Part shown: positions 29,210 through 38,546 of the stretch, piece after piece | How positions within the stretch are numbered: the stretch's first letter is position 1 | Layout of the letters: each line of letters begins with the position of its first letter | NCBI GenBank assembly: GCA_947174665.1 | Contig: CAMWJV010000003.1 | Location: 1-64,000 of the forward strand | DNA: 64,000 nt | DNA from: an uncultured Lachnospiraceae bacterium | Lineage (GTDB): Bacteria > Bacillota > Clostridia > Lachnospirales > Lachnospiraceae | Direction: 5' to 3' | Program-made: the position numbers and the translations under genes | Notes under the pieces: model-generated | Told to the model about the DNA's origin: nothing | The model's database searches: none | The model's input: the letters and a program-made list of their open reading frames with translations, nothing else

Positions 29210-31216
29210 ATGAAAGGAATACGAATATTACTTTGCTGCATTGTCCTGGGTCTGTTCTTTCCCAAAACGGCCTGTGCAGAGGAAATTGCTTCCGAAAAAG
29301 AAGCCATAGATATCGTTTTTGTCATTGACTGCAGCGGTTCCATGAAAACGAATGACCCGTCGAAAATGGGGCTGAATATGGTGCAGGCATTTATTGACAC
29401 CGTTCAGACGGAAAATATCCGCATAGGGTATGTGGCTTACAATGACGTCATCCTGTCCTTTTCAGAACCGGAACCCATGGCGATGGCTGAAAAAAGGGAG
29501 TCATTAAAAGAAGAAATCGGCGCAATAGCTTATTCCGGAGATACAGATATCGGACTTGGCGTTTCCTATGCATACGGATTACTCTCAGCAGAAAAAAGCA
29601 CCCGGCAGATCATAGTGTTGATTTCGGACGGAGAAACGGATCTGCCGAAAAGTAATGAACGCACAGAAGAACAATCCAATGAGGAACTGAAGCAGTGCGT
29701 CCGTCGGTGTAAAGAAGAGAATATAGAAATCTATACGGTGGCCTTTGGCCAATATGGCGGCAGTACGGAAGTTCTGGAGGATATTGCTGCACAGACCGGA
29801 TCCATGAGTTACTCTGCCCGGGGGCCGGAAGATTTGATAGAGGTACTGTACGGAATTTTTCAGGACAGCTTAATTTATAAGATACAACAGTTTTCCAGCG
29901 GAACCTATGCAGGGGGAAGCCAGGAGTTTAAATGTGTACTGGATGCTCCGTATTTGGATGAAGTCAATATATTGCTGCTTTCCTCGAAGCCTGTGGGTGA
30001 AACAACGGTCCAATATGATGAACAGGAAATCCTGTTGACCGGCCTTTCCCATTATGCAGTGGGGAAAATAGAGAATGCAGGGGTGAGTGCTGCAGGCAGA
30101 GAACTGGTGATCCGCTCAGAAACGGGCGAAGGACAGGATCTGCAGATTTTTATCATCAGTTACCGGAAGCTGACACCGGTATTACGGATTGCGGCAGATG
30201 CAGGAAGAAATCAGGAGCTGGAATATCAGGTTTACTTCAAAGATCGAGACGGCAGCATCATAAACGATGCGGGATTTTATGAAACGTTTTTCTGGGAACT
30301 TGCCTGCGATGACGTAAACATGGTGCAGGAAGAAGTCAGAGTGTCGGAGGGCGTGCTGAAGGGGAAACTAAGTTTTTCCCGTTCCGGTACATATATGTTA
30401 TCCGGCACATTATCGGACGAGCTGGGGAGTTTTTCGTTTCCTGTTCAGGTCAGTGTAACGAATGAGATGCCCACGGGGAGCATACCCGAAGACCGATGCA
30501 CACGTCTGGACGGAGAATGGACGCTTTGTCTGGATGACTATTTCACGGATCAGGACAATGATACGCTTGTCTATTCTGTCACAGATATGCCGGAGGGAGT
30601 CGCTGTCCGGCTGGATGGCAGTCAGTTGACGATCACCCCCCAGAGCGATGGAACGCATACGGTGGCAATTCAGATAAGCGATGGAGAATGTGCAGTGCAG
30701 TATATCCACCGAATTAAGGTGATTCCGCTGTGGCAGGCATATTGGTGGGTACTTGTATTAATCGCTGTGGCGACAATGCTCCTTTTAGCACTTCTTTTAT
30801 GGAAGATATTTTATAAGCCCAAACCGGAGCTGGAACGTCTGACAGAGGAAAAAAAGCAAAATCATTTTTGCGGGAAACTGGATGCTTATTTTGTTTTGCA
30901 GCCGGAGGGAGAGGAAGAGATACCGCCGCTTTCCTTCCAGATGAGCAAAGTAAAGGACGGAAGGGTATCACTGGGTGCTCTTTTCGGAACCTTTCCGGAA
31001 CAGGCAGCCGCATTGCACCTGGAAGATATTTTTCTCATTGCCGATGAAGACCGCAGCATGATCTTATACCACAGGTCAAAATCCGGCGTTATGGTCGGAA
31101 GTACGATCGCATGTATGCAGATACAGTACAGTATCAGCTTTGGCGACATTATTTATATTACGTCGCCGGGGGGTGATTATGATCTGGAGATTCACTATGT
31201 TGCCCTGTTCCAATAA
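29210..31216 (+). CDS. Transmembrane vWA protein with cadherin/Ig-like domain and cytoplasmic FHA-like tail
   Basis: Signal peptide; vWA MIDAS VIDCSGSMKT, SGDTDIGLG, LISDGE; Ig/cadherin-like TDQDNDTLVYSVTDMPEG; TM AYWWVLVLIAVATMLLLALLLWKIFY; beta-rich tail DRSMILYHRSKSGVMVGS...FGDIIYI. Confidence 0.75.
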   Translation: MKGIRILLCCIVLGLFFPKTACAEEIASEKEAIDIVFVIDCSGSMKTNDPSKMGLNMVQAFIDTVQTENIRIGYVAYNDVILSFSEPEPMAMAEKRESLKEEIGAIAYSGDTDIGLGVSYAYGLLSAEKSTRQIIVLISDGETDLPKSNERTEEQSNEELKQCVRRCKEENIEIYTVAFGQYGGSTEVLEDIAAQTGSMSYSARGPEDLIEVLYGIFQDSLIYKIQQFSSGTYAGGSQEFKCVLDAPYLDEVNILLLSSKPVGETTVQYDEQEILLTGLSHYAVGKIENAGVSAAGRELVIRSETGEGQDLQIFIISYRKLTPVLRIAADAGRNQELEYQVYFKDRDGSIINDAGFYETFFWELACDDVNMVQEEVRVSEGVLKGKLSFSRSGTYMLSGTLSDELGSFSFPVQVSVTNEMPTGSIPEDRCTRLDGEWTLCLDDYFTDQDNDTLVYSVTDMPEGVAVRLDGSQLTITPQSDGTHTVAIQISDGECAVQYIHRIKVIPLWQAYWWVLVLIAVATMLLLALLLWKIFYKPKPELERLTEEKKQNHFCGKLDAYFVLQPEGEEEIPPLSFQMSKVKDGRVSLGALFGTFPEQAAALHLEDIFLIADEDRSMILYHRSKSGVMVGSTIACMQIQYSISFGDIIYITSPGGDYDLEIHYVALFQ

Positions 31217-31246
31217 GTAAACAGAAAAAAGGAGGAAGTGATAGCC

Positions 31247-33415
31247 ATGGAGACAATCACACAGACAAACAGAACAATATTGTTTGCCGAGATGAATCCG
31301 GAACGTCTCAACTTACTGACATTGATCGGGGATGTGCGGGGAAAGAGCAGTCTGGATGATGACAAGATGAAAGAGATCAACGAAGAATTGCTGGTCTCAA
31401 GCTTTGAGGAGTTCCTGGAAAAGTTTACTCCGGTGGTGTATTCCTGGTGTGATGCGACAACGGGAAGCATCCAGTACAGTCTGGTAAAACCGGAAAATAT
31501 CCCGCAAAACTGTATCACTGAGATTCCGCTGAACGAATCCAATGACCTTTTAAACATGCTGACTACGCTGATGGGCGCCAGAGATGCCCAGGGCGTCGCA
31601 AATGCGGATTTCCAGTTCAGCAATATTCTGGAGATGATCTCACCCAAGAAAATCATGGATGATATCCGTCAGGTTCGCAGAGAGATTCAGTATACTTACG
31701 GCAAATATGTGGAGTTGGATGAGGAAGATCCGAAGAAGCTGGATATGGGTGACAAGCTGAACTATCAGTTTGAGCAGGCAAGTCAGAATTATAATAATGT
31801 TCTTGCCATGCTTCCCCTGGCCATAGAGGACATTAAGACCCGTCTGCTGTTGGGAGATAACGAAGCCGGACAGGGACAGTCAGAATTTAAGGCCGGTCTT
31901 TTGAGCATGGGTGATGACGGTGAATTGAAGATTCTGGAGATGAAACAGGAAGAGAGCACCCAGCTTGCAGTCGTGGATGATCAGGTCAACACAAGCCTGA
32001 TGGAGACATTCAAAGAGGACTATGATGCATTAAATGAAAATCAGTCCGATTATGTAAGGGATTTGGTGGTGCGGACCTTCTGTCCGTTGAGTTCCACCAT
32101 GGAGAGCAGTGTCAACCGGGAACTGGAGGTACGTAATTATAACAGCTATCTGGAGTTTTATAAGAAGAGCAAGGATGACTTCGTGAAGGTAGTCAAGCCT
32201 CTGGTGGAGAGGATGCTGGGCGTTAAGACCTTTTTCGATCAGTATCAGGTCAAGGAAAAAGGAATGCAGCCTAAACTGCTGATCACGAACCTGCCGCTGG
32301 AGATGATGGTAAAGGCGAGCAACCTGCCCCGGCTGATTGCCTATCTGAATACGACCAATGACAAAAATGAGTTTGAGAATACAATCTGGTTTGGAATCGT
32401 ACCGGATGTGGAGCTGAACCAGACGGAGGGAGGCAGACTGCAGAGAATCCGTTTCGCCGGAAACAAACAGGAAGAAAAGCGCGGAAATAATTCCATGGAA
32501 AATGTGGCAGCTTTGATGAATGCGCTGGAGCCATACAGGATCACTACATTCTTCAGTTTCTGCTCCGGCGAAGATTCAACGTTCAACTATGTCGCCACAG
32601 AGGGCATCAACATTTATAAAGAAAAGTGTGCGCCGCTTATGAAAAAGGCATACAGCGAGTTTGCCGTACCCTGCATTCCGAATGCCACCATCATCCCCAA
32701 GGATAAGTCGGGTCTGGTGCTGGATAAGCGGATGGTCATGGATGAGGATGGAAACGTATCCCTCTCCGCAGAGAAGGATGATGTTATGAAGATGTGGCTG
32801 GAAGGCATTTATGTAGGAGCGGCTTATGAAGCGGCAGGAATTGTGGCAGCATGGCAGTGCCCGGAATACCTGAAACAGCGTTTTAAAAACACCAGCATGG
32901 AATATCCGGGCGTGCGGTTTGATGTGGAAGCCAATGACAACGCGCTTTTGGCAACTACCAGTATGACGAAGGAAATCTCAGGATTTACCAATGCCATCAA
33001 AAATTCCATCAACCGAACCGGTTTTGGATTTGTATTTTCGTCGGACAATGCGCAATACAAAGGGCAGAACATTAAGAACATAACGGTATATAAGGCGCGC
33101 AACCTGTTGAGTAACGGAAACGAATTTGAGCCTATATACAAGACACTGGTAGTTACTTATATTGAACGGATGCTCCGGTTTTACAGCGGAGACTTCAAGC
33201 AGGATAAGATACTGACGTTTTTCAGCAATAATCCCAGCAGCCAAAAGAGCAGATGGGACGGGGACAGGCAGTATGTCAATTCCATTCTTCAGGATGGAGA
33301 TGAACTGGACTACAGCATTGATGAGAAAAACGGAGTCTGTGAAGTGCTGGTGACATTTGCCAACACAACTAAAAATTTGAAAGTACAGCTTACAAGAAAA
33401 GCTGGAAATGAATAA
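31247..33415 (+). CDS. Contractile sheath-like protein (TssC/VipB-type, candidate)
   Basis: 722 aa; sheath-like body with VGAAYEAAGIVAAWQCPEYLKQRF and C-terminal handshake-like SRWDGDRQYVNSILQDGDELDYSIDEKNGVCEVLVTFANTTKNLKVQL; directly upstream of two tube-like genes. Confidence 0.65.
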   Translation: METITQTNRTILFAEMNPERLNLLTLIGDVRGKSSLDDDKMKEINEELLVSSFEEFLEKFTPVVYSWCDATTGSIQYSLVKPENIPQNCITEIPLNESNDLLNMLTTLMGARDAQGVANADFQFSNILEMISPKKIMDDIRQVRREIQYTYGKYVELDEEDPKKLDMGDKLNYQFEQASQNYNNVLAMLPLAIEDIKTRLLLGDNEAGQGQSEFKAGLLSMGDDGELKILEMKQEESTQLAVVDDQVNTSLMETFKEDYDALNENQSDYVRDLVVRTFCPLSSTMESSVNRELEVRNYNSYLEFYKKSKDDFVKVVKPLVERMLGVKTFFDQYQVKEKGMQPKLLITNLPLEMMVKASNLPRLIAYLNTTNDKNEFENTIWFGIVPDVELNQTEGGRLQRIRFAGNKQEEKRGNNSMENVAALMNALEPYRITTFFSFCSGEDSTFNYVATEGINIYKEKCAPLMKKAYSEFAVPCIPNATIIPKDKSGLVLDKRMVMDEDGNVSLSAEKDDVMKMWLEGIYVGAAYEAAGIVAAWQCPEYLKQRFKNTSMEYPGVRFDVEANDNALLATTSMTKEISGFTNAIKNSINRTGFGFVFSSDNAQYKGQNIKNITVYKARNLLSNGNEFEPIYKTLVVTYIERMLRFYSGDFKQDKILTFFSNNPSSQKSRWDGDRQYVNSILQDGDELDYSIDEKNGVCEVLVTFANTTKNLKVQLTRKAGNE

Positions 33416-33456
33416 TCCCGTACTTTTGTACAGTAAAAAAGAAGGAGGAAACAAAA

Positions 33457-33885
33457 ATGGGAGTACGATTGAGCATTGAAGGAAGCGAGTCTGTCAAGTT
33501 AAGGGAGACGAGCATCACCGGCATTAAGTTTGGGGCTGATATTCCTCATGACTCCAATGCCAGATCAACGGATCTGGGTTCTACAGTATTGATCGAGGGT
33601 AAAATCCTGGCGGCCGTAAACGGGGAGGCGGCAGATGACACGAGCAAGCTTGCAAAGTGGTCTCTGATCGCGGCGGAAAAGGCTGACTGTTACCGGAAGG
33701 TTCAGATCGATGTAGTGAGCGCATCTCAGATTGTGCGTCAGATCACCATTCCAAACGCTTTCGTGGTGGGATATGAAGAGGACTTTACGGATGAAACCGG
33801 CGCAGGGACATTCCGCCTTCTGATCAAGCAGAAGAAGGATAAGATGAGCAGCCTCAAATTTGAAGGCGGCTTCAGCGGAGAATAG
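33457..33885 (+). CDS. Hcp/tube-like protein 1
   Basis: 142 aa beta-rich: GVRLSIEGSESVKLRETSITGIKFGADIPHDSNARSTDLGSTVLIEGKI...FRLLIKQKKDKMSSLKFEGGF. Confidence 0.6.
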   Translation: MGVRLSIEGSESVKLRETSITGIKFGADIPHDSNARSTDLGSTVLIEGKILAAVNGEAADDTSKLAKWSLIAAEKADCYRKVQIDVVSASQIVRQITIPNAFVVGYEEDFTDETGAGTFRLLIKQKKDKMSSLKFEGGFSGE

Positions 33886-33940
33886 ACGGCAGCCTGGCAA
33901 CAGCTAAAAAATAAGTACAGCACATGAAAGGAGAACTACT

Positions 33941-34369
33941 ATGGGATTTACATTAAAGGTGGAGGGAAATACCACAATTGAATTGGGAACAACGAGCATT
34001 ACGGGCGTGAAAGTCAGCACCGACATTCCGCAGGACAGCAACGCAAGGTCTACGGATCTGGGGAGCACTGTAACTGTTACCGGAAAGATTCTGACCGCTG
34101 TGGACGGGGATCCTTTTGACGGGACAAAGCAGCTTGGCCTGTGGGCACTGGTTCCGGCGGAGAATTCCGACTGCTACCGCAAAGTCACCGTAGAGGTGAT
34201 CGCAGCCTCACAGGTGGTTCGCAAGTATACATACCCCAATGCTTTCGTTGTGGATTACAGGGAAAACTACGGGGATGTGGAAGGCATCGGCACCTTTACG
34301 CTGGTCATGAAGCAGAAAAAAGACAAGATGGCACAGGTATCGGTAGAAGGCGGATACAGCCTTACTTAA
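33941..34369 (+). CDS. Hcp/tube-like protein 2 (tandem paralog)
   Basis: 142 aa; clear paralog of 33457-33885 (TSITGVKVSTDIPQDSNARSTDLGSTVTVTGKILTAVDG...KQKKDKMAQVSVEGGY). Confidence 0.6.
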   Translation: MGFTLKVEGNTTIELGTTSITGVKVSTDIPQDSNARSTDLGSTVTVTGKILTAVDGDPFDGTKQLGLWALVPAENSDCYRKVTVEVIAASQVVRKYTYPNAFVVDYRENYGDVEGIGTFTLVMKQKKDKMAQVSVEGGYSLT

Positions 34370-34445
34370 TTGGCGGAAATGCAAAAAGGGGGCTGCCTGC
34401 TTGCGGGCGGTCCCTCTTGACAAGTAAGCTGACAGGCGGCGGCAG

Positions 34446-34916
34446 ATGAAAGATTATTATAAAATACTGGGCGTGGACAGACAGGCATCGCCGGAGGAGA
34501 TTAAAAAAGCATATCGTAAACTGGCAAAGCAATATCATCCGGACGTGGTAAAGAATGACAAGGCGAAACAGGACCGTATGTATCAGATTCAGGAAGCCTA
34601 TGGGTGTCTGGAAAATGAAGAGCGCCGCAAAAAATATGACGCAGAGTGTCTGAAGAACTCCCGAAGCGCTTTTGACACAGGGAGGAAGCAGAAAAACAGT
34701 ACAGAGCCGTTTGAAGAAAGAAAGCCGGATATGGGGCGGTTCGAACGGTTTTTCGGATTTCAGCCGGGCAAAGGGATGGAAACCTACCGGGATCAGGGGG
34801 CAAAAAAGGCAGAAGGACCTGTCAGACCCGAGGAAATGTTTGCAGCCTTTTTCGGAACAGGAAGTATGCAGGAGGCGGGAAAGAGAGATGCGTCAGGAAG
34901 CAAAAAAAAGAGTTAA
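34446..34916 (+). CDS. DnaJ-domain protein
   Basis: DYYKILGVDRQASPEEIKKAYRKLAKQYHPDVVKNDKAKQDRMYQIQEAYGCLENEERRKKYDAE; HPD motif. Confidence 0.93.
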   Translation: MKDYYKILGVDRQASPEEIKKAYRKLAKQYHPDVVKNDKAKQDRMYQIQEAYGCLENEERRKKYDAECLKNSRSAFDTGRKQKNSTEPFEERKPDMGRFERFFGFQPGKGMETYRDQGAKKAEGPVRPEEMFAAFFGTGSMQEAGKRDASGSKKKS

Positions 34917-35457
34917 GCAGATTATAGATGTTCTGATCATTTTTTGCGGAATATTCCTTATTTACTATGTTTTGAAGGTAATTAGGACATGGCGCATTAC
35001 GCCTGTATTTCTGGCTGTGATAATAATCGTGCTGGCATGGATACTGTTCGATCTCTTCTTTTTATGTAACGGAAAAAGTGAAGAAATCCTGTCACCCGGG
35101 CCGGAGGTGTCTCTGACGCAGGGAATACAGAGACTGATCCTGCTGGACGAAGACGGAAAGCCTGTCAGGTCATGGGATCTGCAGGGAAAGGTGTCTCAGA
35201 TCATCGGAAAAGCCGGACAGGATCAGGAGTTGGATATTGACCTGTCGGATTGTGAGTACAGCAGTTTTATTGATTTTCAGCATGCCGTGCTGAATTTCTG
35301 CCTGGATCAGTGGTATGTGGAAGATCTTGGCTCCCAAAACGGCGTAAAGGTAAGAAAAGTGGAAGACGGAGAATGCTACAGAGTGATTCATCGTCCATGC
35401 AAAGTTGTGGCAGGAGATATTCTTTACATCGCGAATACGAAACTTCTTTTAACGTGA
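34888..35457 (+). CDS. Two-TM protein with C-terminal FHA domain
   Basis: MRQEAKKRVKQIIDVLIIFCGIFLIYYVLKVIRTWRITPVFLAVIIIVLAWILFDLFF, then FHA-like YVEDLGSQNGVKVRKVEDGE...VVAGDILYIANTKLLLT. Start set to internal ATG. Confidence 0.75.
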   Translation: MRQEAKKRVKQIIDVLIIFCGIFLIYYVLKVIRTWRITPVFLAVIIIVLAWILFDLFFLCNGKSEEILSPGPEVSLTQGIQRLILLDEDGKPVRSWDLQGKVSQIIGKAGQDQELDIDLSDCEYSSFIDFQHAVLNFCLDQWYVEDLGSQNGVKVRKVEDGECYRVIHRPCKVVAGDILYIANTKLLLT

Positions 35458-35526
35458 TGTAAATGTACGGATAGATTAAGCGGATACAGGCGCGCTCTGT
35501 ATCAGAAAAGACAGGAGAAAAGAAAA

Positions 35527-36024
35527 ATGGGTTTGGCTAAATGTCCGAATGGACACATTTATAATCCGAGACGTTATGGGAAGATATGTCCGTACTGCAA
35601 CATGAAAACGCAAGATGAGGCCTTTGCGGAAAAACCCCTGGGCTTTGAGCCCCCCGTGGAGATTCTGGAAGAAACGGTACGTCCCGTGTGCGGCTGGATC
35701 ATCTGCATTGAAGGGGCAAGAGTGGGTACGGATTACAAGATTCACGAAGGGAAGAATTTTGTCGGCCGGGGGGATGATATGGATGTCCAGATTTTGGGGG
35801 ACAACGATATCAACCGCAAAAATCATACCATTATCGTATATGACCCCAAGAATCTGAATACCATGATCCTTCCCGGAGATTCCGCAGGGATCGCATATTT
35901 GAACGAAAAGCCGGTATATGTGCCGACGGAGCTGAATCCGTATGATGTCATCAGTCTGGGACAAAGCAGATTTCTGTTTGTACCCCTGTGCGGTAAGAAT
36001 TTCTCATGGGGGGATTTGAAATGA
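35527..36024 (+). CDS. Zinc-ribbon + FHA domain protein
   Basis: CPNGHIYNPRRYGKICPYCN; GRGDDMDVQILGDNDINRKNHTIIVYDPKNL...AYLNEKPVYVPTELNPYDVISLGQSRFLFVPL. Confidence 0.8.
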   Translation: MGLAKCPNGHIYNPRRYGKICPYCNMKTQDEAFAEKPLGFEPPVEILEETVRPVCGWIICIEGARVGTDYKIHEGKNFVGRGDDMDVQILGDNDINRKNHTIIVYDPKNLNTMILPGDSAGIAYLNEKPVYVPTELNPYDVISLGQSRFLFVPLCGKNFSWGDLK

Positions 36025-36863
36025 CAGGCGATATGACGATCCTGCTTGGGCTAAGCACCCTGTACGTCATATTAGTTTTCTGCCGCTGTCTGTTTGGGTG
36101 GGATGATAAGCCCTGCGCCGGGAAGAAAACGTCCGGAGCAGGAATAGCCCAGACCACGGGCAGCCGCCAGGTTCAGGCGGATATTGCGCAAGTCTGGTCG
36201 AACAGGGCCGGGACAATGGCAGTGCTGGCGGATGGGATCGGCAGCGCAAATACCGGCACGGTCTGTGCGCAGATAGCGGTAGATACGATTCTTGACCGTT
36301 TTGAACCATATCATGAGTTAAATGACCCTGTTTATTTTTTCAAATCTGTCTTTTTGGAAGCGAACAAGCGCATCCAGAGGACGGCGGGAGAGCGCAGAGG
36401 CGGTGCAAGCGTAGGGGCGGCGTTTTTGAACCGCAGCCACCTGTACTATGCAGTGGCAGGGGATATTCGAATTGCGGTTATGCGGGGGGAAGAGATCATC
36501 CCGCTGAGCAAGGGGCAGACAATAGATGTTCTGGCAGCCCGGGCTTATGAAGACGGAAAGCTTTCCAGACAGGAAACGCTCTGGAGTATGGAGGAGAAAA
36601 GGGTTTGGAATTATCTGGGGAAGGACGGGTTCCACGAAATTGAGGTATGCGAGCAGCCCATATTGCTGAAAAGGGGCGATAAAGTGCTGCTTACGAGCAA
36701 AGGTATTTTTGAGGAACTGTCCTGGAGTGAAACAGAGGATATTTTGATCGACACCGCTTCTTCACAGGAGCTGGCGGAACGCATGGTTCACGCGGCAGAG
36801 CAAAAAAATAATCCCCAGGGGGACAACGGAAGCGTCATATTGATACAGAGGCTGGAGGCTTAA
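36006..36863 (+). CDS. PP2C-like protein phosphatase with N-terminal TM
   Basis: AQVWSNRAGTMAVLADGIGSANTGTVCAQIAVDTIL (PP2C-type DGxG), AAFLNRSHLYYAVAGDIRIAVMRG, RGDKVLLTSKGIFEELS, NPQGDNGSVILIQ. Confidence 0.8.
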   Translation: MGGFEMTGDMTILLGLSTLYVILVFCRCLFGWDDKPCAGKKTSGAGIAQTTGSRQVQADIAQVWSNRAGTMAVLADGIGSANTGTVCAQIAVDTILDRFEPYHELNDPVYFFKSVFLEANKRIQRTAGERRGGASVGAAFLNRSHLYYAVAGDIRIAVMRGEEIIPLSKGQTIDVLAARAYEDGKLSRQETLWSMEEKRVWNYLGKDGFHEIEVCEQPILLKRGDKVLLTSKGIFEELSWSETEDILIDTASSQELAERMVHAAEQKNNPQGDNGSVILIQRLEA

Positions 36864-38525
36864 ATGAGAAGAATCAATTCTGAATTCCAGACATTCCATA
36901 TGTCAGAGGAAGGGCAGAAGCTATCCAACAGGGATTATTTCGGATATGTGGAAATGGACGACTTCGCCTGCTATGTGCTGGCAGACAGTCTGGATGATGA
37001 GCCGTCTGTAAACAGTGCAAGACTGGTGGTTGACAGTATCATCCGGGACTTTACGGAAGCGCCTACCATGGGCAGATCAGCCCTCAGGCGATATATGCGG
37101 AGAGCCCATGCAGAGCTTCTGCATCAAAGGGGCGGGATGCACCTGAAGGTTGCAGTTGTGGTGGCCGTGACCGATTACAGGAAACTCCGTTACTGCCATG
37201 TGGGAAACAGCCGCCTGTACCTGATCAGAAATGCACGGATTCTGGAACAGACTTTGGACCAGTCACTGACGCAGAACCTTGTGGAGCAGGAGCGTGTCAT
37301 CCTGGACGAGGCCGCGCGCCATGAGGAGCGCAATAATTTATATTCCTTTCTGGGAGAGCGGGGAAAACCGGAGATACAGATTTCCCGAAAGAAAAAGCTG
37401 GAGGCCGGAGACCTTTTTATACAGCTTACAAGAGGCGTTTGGGAGCAGTGTGAGGAACGGGAATTTCTTCAGATCGTCAACGACGCCAAAGAGACAAAGG
37501 ATATTTTAGAACAGACGGAAGACCTTATCCTGAAGGAGCAGAACAGCAGGAGCATTGACAATTACTCCATGGCAGTGACCGCCGTAAACAAGGTGTATCA
37601 GTCACCCAAAAAGCCCGTATCCCTCAAAAAGGTGTTGCTTATTGTACTGCCGGTGCTGCTGGTGATCGTCACAGTATCCGTGACATTGTTCCTGAGACAA
37701 CGCAGTATCCGGAAAAAGGCGGAATCCATGCTTCAGTCTATGGAGAGCGGAGAGGAGTACTTTACATACAATAACTATCAAAAGGCGAAAGAGGAATACG
37801 GGGAGGCCAAAAAGCTGGCTGACAGCCTGCACCGGAAACCGGAGTACGAAGAAGCGGATATGTATATAAAGCTTGCGGAGCAGGTGATTCTGGCAGATGA
37901 GGCATTGAGCGAGGAGGAATATCAAAAGGCTCAGGACCTGTATCTGACTGCCCGGCAGATGGCGGCAGATGCGGGAAATGTGGGACTGACATATATTGAA
38001 GATCAATTAGCGCGCACAGAAGGGTACATAGAAGTGTTTGATCTGATCGCCCAGGGAGAGAGAAAGCAGGAATACGGCAATCTGAAGGGCGCCATTGAGC
38101 TATATAAAAACGCAAAAGAGAGAGCGGCAGCGCTTTACTTTATGGATGGAAAGAAGGAAGCACTGGAGCTGCAGATGGCAGCAGAGGAGGAGCTGGAAAA
38201 AGAGCAGATGGAGGCGGAAGCACGTCTTCGTGAACAGATAGAGGCGGAGGCGGCAAGCAGGGCTTTGGATAATGAACAGAAGGCAAACGATCAACAGAAT
38301 GCCATTGATCTTGAAAATAAGGGAAATGAACTGCTTGCGGAAGGCAGCTATGAAAGCGCTATTACATTCTATCAGGCAGCTCAGACGATTTACAATCGCC
38401 TGGAAATGAAGGAAATGGCAGCCGGGATTAAGCCTAAGATAGCGGCGGCTCAGGCAGGAATTGCCGCAAGGGATGCCAAAGCGGCGGAAATTGCCGCAGC
38501 CGGGCAGGAGCAGCAATCTCAATAG
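36864..38525 (+). CDS. PP2C-like domain + TM + TPR/coiled-coil protein
   Basis: SNRDYFGYVEMDDFACYVLADSLDDEPSVNSARLVVDSII; YCHVGNSRLYLIRN; TM KKVLLIVLPVLLVIVTVSVTLFLRQ; TPR-like helical tail. Confidence 0.7.
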   Translation: MRRINSEFQTFHMSEEGQKLSNRDYFGYVEMDDFACYVLADSLDDEPSVNSARLVVDSIIRDFTEAPTMGRSALRRYMRRAHAELLHQRGGMHLKVAVVVAVTDYRKLRYCHVGNSRLYLIRNARILEQTLDQSLTQNLVEQERVILDEAARHEERNNLYSFLGERGKPEIQISRKKKLEAGDLFIQLTRGVWEQCEEREFLQIVNDAKETKDILEQTEDLILKEQNSRSIDNYSMAVTAVNKVYQSPKKPVSLKKVLLIVLPVLLVIVTVSVTLFLRQRSIRKKAESMLQSMESGEEYFTYNNYQKAKEEYGEAKKLADSLHRKPEYEEADMYIKLAEQVILADEALSEEEYQKAQDLYLTARQMAADAGNVGLTYIEDQLARTEGYIEVFDLIAQGERKQEYGNLKGAIELYKNAKERAAALYFMDGKKEALELQMAAEEELEKEQMEAEARLREQIEAEAASRALDNEQKANDQQNAIDLENKGNELLAEGSYESAITFYQAAQTIYNRLEMKEMAAGIKPKIAAAQAGIAARDAKAAEIAAAGQEQQSQ

Positions 38526-38546
38526 GGATGTGCGGCGAGTACACAG

